Shown: piece by piece, positions 27,743-35,136 of the stretch | How the letters are laid out: each line of letters starts with the position of its first letter | Numbering within the stretch: the stretch's first letter is position 1 | Assembly: GCF_001748245.1 (NCBI RefSeq) | Contig: NZ_BDFO01000001.1 | Span: 4,111,853-4,175,852, forward strand | Reading direction: 5' to 3' | Origin: Oligoflexus tunisiensis | GTDB lineage: Bacteria; Bdellovibrionota_B; Oligoflexia; Oligoflexales; Oligoflexaceae | DNA length: 64,000 nucleotides | Notes under the pieces: generated by a model | What the model saw: the letters and a program-made list of their open reading frames with translations, nothing else | Told to the model about the DNA's origin: nothing | Database searches by the model: none | Position numbers and translations under genes: made by a program

Positions 27743-28120
27743 ATGCTTAAGAAGTATGTCCGGATCGGGGCTGTGCTGGCCACAGGCTGCGTCAGCTCAC
27801 ACGGTTTCGCGGCGGATGTCTGGTCAGAACCCTTCCGGGTGGAAAAGATCGAGGCCAGTGGCTTGTCCATAGAATTCACCGTTTCCAATCCAAACGTGTC
27901 CAATCACGAGCAAGTTCCCGCTACCTGCAAGAAAACCAAGGACGAACGGAAGTTCTCTCTTCCTAAGGTCGGAGGAAATCAGTCGGCTTACCTTTCATTG
28001 CTGATGACGAGTCTCAATTTGAACAACAAGCTGAGACTCCGATATCCCAAGTTAGCGCCTTTTTGCGGTGCAGGTACGGCGCAAGTCGTTTCATTTGATG
28101 CGCTGGAGTTAAGCCTTTAA
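27743..28120 (+). CDS. Small secreted protein of unknown function (operon gene 2)
   Basis: 125 residues, ATG 27743 with GGAGG upstream and 12 bp after the previous stop. Signal peptide ends near GFAAD (about 27; the Cys at 18 is in TGC, without a clear lipobox). A beta-rich mature domain of about 100 residues with two cysteines (CKK, FCGAG) likely to form a disulfide. No family recognised. Confidence 0.65.
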   Translation: MLKKYVRIGAVLATGCVSSHGFAADVWSEPFRVEKIEASGLSIEFTVSNPNVSNHEQVPATCKKTKDERKFSLPKVGGNQSAYLSLLMTSLNLNNKLRLRYPKLAPFCGAGTAQVVSFDALELSL

Positions 28121-28150
28121 TTGCAGAACCGAATCATCGAGGAGTCTAAA

Positions 28151-29398
28151 ATGTTATTGAGACTGAGTGCATTCACATTCTTAGTTTTGTCCACAAGCCA
28201 GATTTCGCAGGCTGCCATCAGCAATGCTCCCATGTACGGAAAAAAATGCTCTGGCTTTAACTTGAACGATGTCAGGGGCGATGTCTATTTCTCGAATGAT
28301 TGCGGCAGCGCCTTCATAGCACCCCACTCACACGGGAGGCTCACTGTGGCGAATGAATACGTTGATCGGAGTAGCTGTCGCCGCTACGATCAGCTGAACG
28401 AACTATTCAACAAAACGGGGAATCCAGAGTTGTTGGACAGGATCGATAACCTGCGTGGTGCTGATATTAATTTCATTGCAGAAACGGGTTGGGACGATAT
28501 CGTCGAGTCTGCCAGAGAGGCGAATCCCAATAAATCAGTGCATAAGATGAATATTTTCAAGGCGGAGACGGAAAACTCGGGGGGATCTGCCTACGAAATT
28601 CCGGGTGTGTCAGACAATTCGGAGAATACAATCGTCGGTGGTGCTGGAGGGGTTATGCACCTGAGTGCCACAGAAGTCTGTGAAAACAGAGGTATGAAAG
28701 CAAGTGATTTCCTGAAGAGCCTGCCCGTCACCGTCTATTACACGTATCGGCCTTACACCGATTTTGAATATACAGCTGATTTCAATAGTCAGTATTTCGT
28801 AAATGACCTCAAGGCCAATGTGAAGGGTTCATTCGCCGACTTTTTCCGCGGCGATGCCAACGTCCTGGCGAAGACTTACAAGGTGAATCGCTTCTTTGAA
28901 TTCAGAATAGCCGGCACGCCAGGGAAAACCTTCACAGCCGAAAAGCTCCAGGAGATCGGCAATAAGAAACTTTTGCAATATTTGACGGAAATGGCGGAAT
29001 TCGTCGGTTGCTCTATCGAGAACAAAGCTGTGGTGAAAAACATCGTCGAGGAGAATGGCAGCCTGAAAGCGCTGGTAGGTGAACTCTGCGAGAACATTAA
29101 ATTCGACGATCTCCCCGGCGGGATTGACGCGGACCTCAAACTCAGCGAAAAAACGCACAATTTGGAAAAGGAACTTACGGAAATCTATTGCACGAAAAAG
29201 GAGGGAACCGCGGAAGTCGAGGACAAGGAGTGCAAGAACGCGAAAGCGATCAGTAAAATCCTGATGCTCTCGGAGATCGTGGCCAAAGCCGACATCAATT
29301 CACTGAACATCGATTATAAATCGAAAGAGCATATGCAGACGATCGATTACGTCGAATCCCATCAGTCGATGACATTCTCCGTTCAACCAGAGAACTGA
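28151..29398 (+). CDS. Secreted protein carrying the repeated Cys domain, copy 1 (operon gene 3)
   Basis: 415 residues from ATG 28151 (GAGGAG upstream); the long frame from 28121 has no signal. Signal peptide SQA|A near 22. Residues about 32-60 show the domain core KCSGF..VYFSNDCGSAFIAP. Then come helices, a WDDIVESAREANP block, a KMNIF strand, a conserved C before the strand VYYTYRPYTDF, and a long helical tail. The same order recurs in the genes at 29823, 31127 (twice) and 35133. It is 25-30 residues similar at the core only, so the copies are old. No known family recognised; role in the envelope or outside the cell inferred. Confidence 0.7.
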   Translation: MLLRLSAFTFLVLSTSQISQAAISNAPMYGKKCSGFNLNDVRGDVYFSNDCGSAFIAPHSHGRLTVANEYVDRSSCRRYDQLNELFNKTGNPELLDRIDNLRGADINFIAETGWDDIVESAREANPNKSVHKMNIFKAETENSGGSAYEIPGVSDNSENTIVGGAGGVMHLSATEVCENRGMKASDFLKSLPVTVYYTYRPYTDFEYTADFNSQYFVNDLKANVKGSFADFFRGDANVLAKTYKVNRFFEFRIAGTPGKTFTAEKLQEIGNKKLLQYLTEMAEFVGCSIENKAVVKNIVEENGSLKALVGELCENIKFDDLPGGIDADLKLSEKTHNLEKELTEIYCTKKEGTAEVEDKECKNAKAISKILMLSEIVAKADINSLNIDYKSKEHMQTIDYVESHQSMTFSVQPEN

Positions 29399-29432
29399 GC
29401 CTATACAGCTATTTATCTTATCGTTCCATTCG

Positions 29433-29468
29433 GCGGACAGAAGTCGCCCAAGGGAGGCTTTTGTCCGC
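29433..29468 (+). terminator. Intercistronic hairpin in the operon
   Basis: GCGGACAGAAG pairs with CTTTTGTCCGC (11 bp, one G-U) around a 14-nt loop. It follows the stop of gene 3 by 34 bp and lies before gene 4. There is no clean T-run after it, so it may be an attenuator or mRNA-stabilising stem, not a full terminator. Confidence 0.5.
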
Positions 29469-29485
29469 TTGTCAGGGAGGAAGCC

Positions 29486-29794
29486 ATGTTCTTCAGGATC
29501 AGCGTCGCATTCGTACTCATGATAGCCGCCGCCTACTTCGTCGTCCCAAGGATCTGGAAGAAAGAGCATCCGGCGGCGCAGAAACTCACTGAGGATGCCA
29601 TTCCCTCAGAAGCCGATATCGAAGCCTTCAGCCTCGCGGAGCTGCAGGAGGCTGATGAGCGGCTCAACCGCTACTATGCCCAGCATGGGCTACTCAAGAA
29701 ACTCGGCGATGGGAATACGGAGGAACTGCATCAACTCCTCGCAGCTAAGTCGCATGTCCAGCAGCGGATTGAAGAATTAAAGAAAAACAACTGA
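29486..29794 (+). CDS. Small membrane-anchored protein, paralogue of operon gene 1 (operon gene 4)
   Basis: 102 residues, ATG 29486 with GGGAGGAAG upstream. One helix (about 5-20, VAFVLMIAAAYFVV) anchors it, then a linker and a helical domain starting FSLAELQEADERLN. The same pattern as the 27359 gene, whose domain reads LSLPELEAEIS. Function unknown. Confidence 0.65.
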   Translation: MFFRISVAFVLMIAAAYFVVPRIWKKEHPAAQKLTEDAIPSEADIEAFSLAELQEADERLNRYYAQHGLLKKLGDGNTEELHQLLAAKSHVQQRIEELKKNN

Positions 29795-29822
29795 TGGAAA
29801 ACAAACAACTGAGGTTTGCCAT

Positions 29823-31130
29823 ATGGAGTCGAAAAACGGTTTTCTGCCATCTTTAGCGCTCGCTGCCGTTTTCCTGGTAGGCAGCGAGCTTCGGGCATCG
29901 CCCGGGCCAAATCTTTTCTCATCCTGCAAACATGTTCCGGTGGGAAAGGAGAAGGTCTATTTCTCCGAGGACTGCACCTCGGCCTGGGTCCTGCCTCCAC
30001 CATCGGGCCGTCTCGAAGTCACGGGGCATGCCCCGAACGCGACGAATCTTAAATTCTGCGAAACCGTCGCGGCCATGCAGGAACAGAAAAAGAAGTTCTG
30101 CTCCAAGCCCGCGCCGACTTCAGACTTTGGTAAAGCACCATCCGTGGATGAGTGGCTGGGGCGCATTGAAGCGAGCCGCGAAGAATCGAACTGCGATGAG
30201 GACGCTCTGTCGGAACTCGAACGCCTCCAATACAAGGCTATCAAACAAGAGCTGGACACTTTGATCAGATTGCCGGGCGCCAGCGTCCAGGTTGCCCTGG
30301 AAGTTGACTGGCTCACGCTTATCAGAACACTCTCGCAGAAGAACAAGACGATCAGCTTTCATCCCATGCCATTGTCGCAGTTCCATCTCACGGATGGAGC
30401 CGTTGATATTCCAGCGATCGATGGATTGGCCATGGAGAATCGAATGAGTAGCTATATCCAGATTCCGCTCGGCAAAGCTTGTGCGATGCGGGACAAGACA
30501 GGCGCCTTCGATCCCATGGCACTTCGCAACTTCGCAACCAAACAACCGCTCAATCTTGTGTACAAATACACAGTTAAGAACCCAATCAGCTATAAAGCTC
30601 AAATCAAAGGGAGGGACATTTTCACAAACACGGACGGTCAAGTTAAATTAACTCTCTTCTTCTTCACGCTTAACATACCCTTTTCCACGAACTTTCGAGA
30701 TGCCAATTCAACCTTCGAATTTGAAGTGACAACACCCGCCGTCAACTATAGTTACGAAGACTATGTCAACCTTATGAATCTGGCCAAACTGAATCTTCTG
30801 ACCCGTTATCTCAACTATACTCAATGGTACCCGGCATTTTTCGCGCCCGCCGGAGAGAATTGGGACGAAATATCCCCCACTCTCTTCAAAGTCGACGAAT
30901 ATCTGAAGCTGCTGTCCTCCGCCGTGGGGACGAGTACGACCTTCGGAAAGCAGCTCAGTGCCCTCGTGACGGATCTCTCGCAGCTGTCCATGATGATCAA
31001 TATCGGTATCACCGCAGCCACGTCCCGGTATCTGAACGATTACACTTTTACTGATAGCTCAAGCCAGGACAATACCATCGCCCTACCCCAGAATATCGCT
31101 TTCTATGCAGACGGAGGGGAACAAAGATGA
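29823..31130 (+). CDS. Secreted protein carrying the repeated Cys domain, copy 2 (operon gene 5)
   Basis: 435 residues, signal peptide cleaving near LRASP (about 25). The domain core SCKHVPVGKEKVYFSEDC is followed by SAWVLP at about 36-62. Further on are the helical block WLTLIRTLSQKN, strand HPMPLSQFHL, a Cys (KACAM) and strand LVYKYTVKNPIS. This matches the layout in genes 3, 6 and 8. The C-terminal 130 residues are helical. ATG preceded by TGAGG. Its stop overlaps the next start by ATGA. Confidence 0.68.
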   Translation: MESKNGFLPSLALAAVFLVGSELRASPGPNLFSSCKHVPVGKEKVYFSEDCTSAWVLPPPSGRLEVTGHAPNATNLKFCETVAAMQEQKKKFCSKPAPTSDFGKAPSVDEWLGRIEASREESNCDEDALSELERLQYKAIKQELDTLIRLPGASVQVALEVDWLTLIRTLSQKNKTISFHPMPLSQFHLTDGAVDIPAIDGLAMENRMSSYIQIPLGKACAMRDKTGAFDPMALRNFATKQPLNLVYKYTVKNPISYKAQIKGRDIFTNTDGQVKLTLFFFTLNIPFSTNFRDANSTFEFEVTTPAVNYSYEDYVNLMNLAKLNLLTRYLNYTQWYPAFFAPAGENWDEISPTLFKVDEYLKLLSSAVGTSTTFGKQLSALVTDLSQLSMMINIGITAATSRYLNDYTFTDSSSQDNTIALPQNIAFYADGGEQR

Positions 31131-34100
31131 AAAGACGGACAAGATTCCTTCTGGCGCTTGCGACTTTTCTGTTTTGCGAATATGCCGCCGCGCTCGCGCC
31201 ACAGAGGAGTCACAAACTCTATATGAGGCAGCACGGCGAATACCTTCTCGTCGCGCAAAACCAGAGCCGGATGCAATGGGATGGATTGAGTTACACCCCC
31301 ATCTCGCAGACCAGGTTCCAAAGCTACTACCTATCCATCGCCAATGGTTCGGCTGATACACACCTGGTTTCCTCAAGTGACCCGGCTCTTCTGAGTCCTG
31401 ACTGGAAGGAAGTGGATCAGCGCGCCGTCTGGCTGGAATCGACCGATGAAGGCAAGGCAGGGACGGCCGAGCTGCTCATGTTGATTCAAGGCGAGCGCGC
31501 TCGCGATCCGAGCCATGTATTCAAGATGCCTCGGCAGGAAACGGACGTACCGCAGCTCGTGGCCCAAGTGAAGAGCGAAACCTTGGGAGTCAGCATCGAC
31601 CTTCAGAGTCAGGCACGCCTGTCTTTGCGTGATATGGATGGCGATGACAAAACGGATCTGCTGATCCAGCGCCCAGGTGGGCTTGTTCCGGTCTTCCTGT
31701 CGGATATCCTGTCGAATCAGAGCCAACTGCAAGTTCCGAAAAATCCGAAGCCAAAATCTGAAAAATTGAGTTCCCGCGACCGCTGCGGCTTTCGCCTCCA
31801 GCATCCGGCAGGCTCCGCAGGCGTAATGTTCAGCCGGAGTTGCCAGACGGCCTATGTCCTTCCACCTGAGGACTCAGTCGAAACCAGAGTCTCCCCAGAA
31901 CCGGCTGTCTGTCAGGAATTAAAGACCTTGTTGAATCAGGCGCAAGCGGCCCTGCCTTCGGAAGAGAAGGGCGGTCTCGCAAGTCTCGATGCGGGCGCGT
32001 CCAAGAGTGCCTTGGATATCCTGAGCCAAATCAGGGAGAAGTCGGCCGAAGAGGTGGCGATTGAAACGCGCTATTCCATGAAATGGGGCGAGGCGGTGGC
32101 TCAATATCGGGAACTCAATAGGAATAGCCCAATCCAGAACTGGGAAAAACTGCCGATCACGCGTGTCGAGGTGGATACGAAACCGATCGCGCGCGTCGAG
32201 GTGAATGGAGGTCCTCTCGTGCGTTCCGAAGTCGATAAGAAGGCGATCCCCCTGGATGTCAATGATTTTGTCGTGAAACGCTCCATATCCCCCAGTCTGG
32301 CTTGCGGTGAAACCCTTCCCGCGTCCCGCTCGGTGCGCTTCATCTATAGGCCCTGGTTTGAACGAACGGCGACGGTTGATCTCATCAAGGTTTTCACCGC
32401 CCAGGGATTCTACCAACAGAACGGCACCATCGCATACTCCTGGCTTTCACGGTTAGTGAACGTCGAGAACAGCTTCATCGCGTTCGGCGAAGACGATGCT
32501 GATTTCTCGTTTGGCACCATGGAACAGGATATCATGCGGGAGACCCTCAAGGTGGCCTTGGAAAAGGAATTGAAAAAACTGCTGGAGAATCCCGATCCCG
32601 CATCGGGCTCTGAGGAATCTCCGGAATACCTCTTCAACGATTGTAATTGGTTCAGCGAGACGCCCTGCCAGGATCAATTCTGGATCGGCGATACCGATGG
32701 GGATAGTCCGTCCCGTTCGAGCATTCAGCATTATTTCTCGGATAGCCGAGCGATCGCTGTCCTGCGCTATTTCCGCTCCGATCTCCTGCAGATCGAGCGA
32801 TCCCTCGCGCCCGCCTATCAGCCGACTCCGAAAGCGCTGGAAGCAGCCATCGCGCTCGATGCGGTTCCAGCTGATCCGAACGCGATTGACTTGGCTTGGC
32901 CTGCGTCGGTTGCGGAGGAGAAAGCCCATGCGGTCGATATCTACCAGAACAATCCCAATGAGTTTGATCATGCAGATCCCGGTTTCTACAATTCGAAGAA
33001 TCAGGGCGCGATGCCTTCGACCCGGATCGACTGCTCGACTGTACAGCATCCGGGCCAGTTCAATCGCGTGCATTTTTCCGAGGATTGCGGCCTGGCTTTC
33101 CTGGCTCCCAAATCGGATCTCCAACCCAAGCGCCAGGAGACGACGTTCCTGAATGGTGATGTGTGTCCGACTGTGGATGGTCTGGTGAGCCGAAGAGTGG
33201 CCATTCAGCGCGTGGGCCTTGAAAAAATTCAAAGGGCTTTGTCACAGGAGGAAATCGAAGACGTCGATCGGCATCTTAAAAGTGCCCAGGAGGAATATAA
33301 CGAAGTGATCCATGAGGTGCGTAGAATCGATGGGGCCGTTCAAGTCTATGATTTCAGTCTCTACGACGCGATCGAGCCTTACGTGGAAGCAAATCCACAG
33401 TTCGTCTGGCATCATCTGCCTATTTCCAATTTGGACTTCTCGTCAGCCCGCGTTCCCGACGTGCGTTACGATTCCTTGCTCAGCGAGCAGGATGCGAGCG
33501 TGACGGTCAGGGTTGGTATGGAAACAGCCTGTGGTTTGCGGAACGCCGAGCCTAAAGCCATGCAGATCGCCGTACTGCCCGTCCTCTCGGCGAAGTACAC
33601 GCTCTCGTCCAAGGTTCGGGTCAAGTCGTTTCTGAAATACAAAGGCGAGCTCTCATCTCTCTTCACGACTTTCGATATGGACTTCTTCTTCATCTCGCTT
33701 CGGCTCAACCTTCTGAACACCCAAAATTTGGAGCACGACTTCTTCAGCCTCACCATCGACAGCTACGGCACGGACCTGAGTATAACCGAGCGCAATCGGC
33801 TTTACCTTGAGGAATCGTACAAGCTGATGAAAAAGTTGAATGATGCTTACTACGACAACTTTCAGACGCTGCTCGGTGATGCGGGTCCCAACCTGACTTC
33901 CAGAAAGCCGACGGTTCAGAACAAGGACGAATTCAAGAGGATAGTCATGAGAGCGAATGAAGCCTGCGACGAGAATGATCTTCAGGATTACAGCGAGAGC
34001 CTTATGGATGCGCATTGCTATCCCAAGCATCTGGTATCCGCCATGACGGAAATCCTGACAAATGAGAACCTCTTTCGTGCGATCACGCTCTTTCAGGATA

Positions 34101-34171
34101 ACGCTGCCACAGAAGAATTCATTCGCAGTCATTTCGTGCAAAGAAAAATCACGATGGGGGTGGTGCCATGA
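31127..34171 (+). CDS. Large secreted protein with two copies of the Cys domain and an FG-GAP-like Ca site (operon gene 6)
   Basis: 1014 residues with a signal peptide (AAALA, about 24). Residues about 25-190 are an N-terminal region ending in DMDGDDKTDLLIQ, a calcium-loop motif like FG-GAP/VCBS repeats. First Cys domain at about 215-400 (CGF..VMFSRSCQTAYVLP; then LACGE and IYRPWFER). Second at about 630-840 (CSTV..VHFSEDCGLAFLAP; then NPQFVWHHLPISNLDF and ETACGLR). The rest is helical. ATG overlaps the previous stop and its own stop overlaps the next start (ATGA), so expression of genes 5-8 is tightly coupled. Function unknown; calcium loop and multiple disulfides suggest an extracellular location. 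Confidence 0.7.
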   Translation: MKRRTRFLLALATFLFCEYAAALAPQRSHKLYMRQHGEYLLVAQNQSRMQWDGLSYTPISQTRFQSYYLSIANGSADTHLVSSSDPALLSPDWKEVDQRAVWLESTDEGKAGTAELLMLIQGERARDPSHVFKMPRQETDVPQLVAQVKSETLGVSIDLQSQARLSLRDMDGDDKTDLLIQRPGGLVPVFLSDILSNQSQLQVPKNPKPKSEKLSSRDRCGFRLQHPAGSAGVMFSRSCQTAYVLPPEDSVETRVSPEPAVCQELKTLLNQAQAALPSEEKGGLASLDAGASKSALDILSQIREKSAEEVAIETRYSMKWGEAVAQYRELNRNSPIQNWEKLPITRVEVDTKPIARVEVNGGPLVRSEVDKKAIPLDVNDFVVKRSISPSLACGETLPASRSVRFIYRPWFERTATVDLIKVFTAQGFYQQNGTIAYSWLSRLVNVENSFIAFGEDDADFSFGTMEQDIMRETLKVALEKELKKLLENPDPASGSEESPEYLFNDCNWFSETPCQDQFWIGDTDGDSPSRSSIQHYFSDSRAIAVLRYFRSDLLQIERSLAPAYQPTPKALEAAIALDAVPADPNAIDLAWPASVAEEKAHAVDIYQNNPNEFDHADPGFYNSKNQGAMPSTRIDCSTVQHPGQFNRVHFSEDCGLAFLAPKSDLQPKRQETTFLNGDVCPTVDGLVSRRVAIQRVGLEKIQRALSQEEIEDVDRHLKSAQEEYNEVIHEVRRIDGAVQVYDFSLYDAIEPYVEANPQFVWHHLPISNLDFSSARVPDVRYDSLLSEQDASVTVRVGMETACGLRNAEPKAMQIAVLPVLSAKYTLSSKVRVKSFLKYKGELSSLFTTFDMDFFFISLRLNLLNTQNLEHDFFSLTIDSYGTDLSITERNRLYLEESYKLMKKLNDAYYDNFQTLLGDAGPNLTSRKPTVQNKDEFKRIVMRANEACDENDLQDYSESLMDAHCYPKHLVSAMTEILTNENLFRAITLFQDNAATEEFIRSHFVQRKITMGVVP

Positions 34172-35136
34172 AATTCGCTATGTTGCCCTTCATGCTTCTG
34201 GCCTTATTTGAGAGTCGCAGTCTTTATGGGAAGATGTCCTGTCCGGAAGGTTACGTGGCTGTTAGTAAGGACATCGGCGTCAGCAATGATCGGACAGTCC
34301 CTCCCCTCGGCAACGATTTTTGCATCATGAAATATGAAGCCAAGAGGGATAAGGATTCCGATAAGCCGTTGTCGAACGCGGATGGGGAAGTCTGGGTTTC
34401 CATCGACCGGAGTGAAGCCGAGAAGAAATGCGAAAGTATAGGACAAGGCTATCATTTGGTGAGTCTACCCGAATGGCAAACCCTTGCTCGAGACTTGGAA
34501 AATGAAGCAGAGAACTGGAGCGGGAGGGAACCGTTCGTCGGCGAGATCAATCAGGGGCATGTGAACCCCTTTCCCAATGTGCCGTTGCCGGCTTCCGAAG
34601 AACCAGGATACGATCCCTGCCATTTGACAGGGAAAAGCTGTTCGAATGGGGTTTGGAGTCGCTTCCGTCGAACCCATCAGTTGAGATCCGGAGACATCAT
34701 CTGGGATGTATCCGGGAACGTGTGGGAGTGGCTGAGGCTTGGACTGGAAACGTATGTCGATGAGATAGAGCTGAAAGATCTCTACAATCAAAACAATAAA
34801 CTGGAACAGGAATCACCCCTCAAGGATGGGTTCGTCTCTTCAGCAAAGGGAGTGGTCCGTAAATGGCTAGGTCCCTCGAAATATTATGGGGCTCTGGATG
34901 TCCCCACATTGGGCAGCCTCTGGCTCTCTCTAAATATGGGTACCGAGGTCCTGCTGGACAGCAAAGGCAAAAACGTCGAACGATCCAAGGGGGGTATTAT
35001 CCGCGGGGGAAGCTTTGGCAGTACCCTGGATGCCGGCATATTCTCAGCCAACATGATCGTTCATGCCAAAGAGAAGAAGCTTAACATCGGATTCCGTTGC
35101 GTATACCACCCCGATCCCAGCGAGGTTAAACAATGA
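34168..35136 (+). CDS. FGE/SUMF1-fold secreted protein (operon gene 7)
   Basis: 322 residues, signal peptide (about 1-22). Family features: CPEGYVAVS, DFCIMKYEA, YHLVSLPEWQTLARD, WDVSGNVWEWLR, IIRGGSFG and GFRCVY at the end. These are the conserved landmarks of the formylglycine-generating enzyme/sulfatase-modifying family. The catalytic Cys pair of true FGEs (the CPSYC-like site near the C-terminus) is not seen, and the family is often used as a C-type-lectin-like binding fold. It probably binds a ligand or partner for the operon products. No sulfatase lies nearby. Confidence 0.75.
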   Translation: MKFAMLPFMLLALFESRSLYGKMSCPEGYVAVSKDIGVSNDRTVPPLGNDFCIMKYEAKRDKDSDKPLSNADGEVWVSIDRSEAEKKCESIGQGYHLVSLPEWQTLARDLENEAENWSGREPFVGEINQGHVNPFPNVPLPASEEPGYDPCHLTGKSCSNGVWSRFRRTHQLRSGDIIWDVSGNVWEWLRLGLETYVDEIELKDLYNQNNKLEQESPLKDGFVSSAKGVVRKWLGPSKYYGALDVPTLGSLWLSLNMGTEVLLDSKGKNVERSKGGIIRGGSFGSTLDAGIFSANMIVHAKEKKLNIGFRCVYHPDPSEVKQ

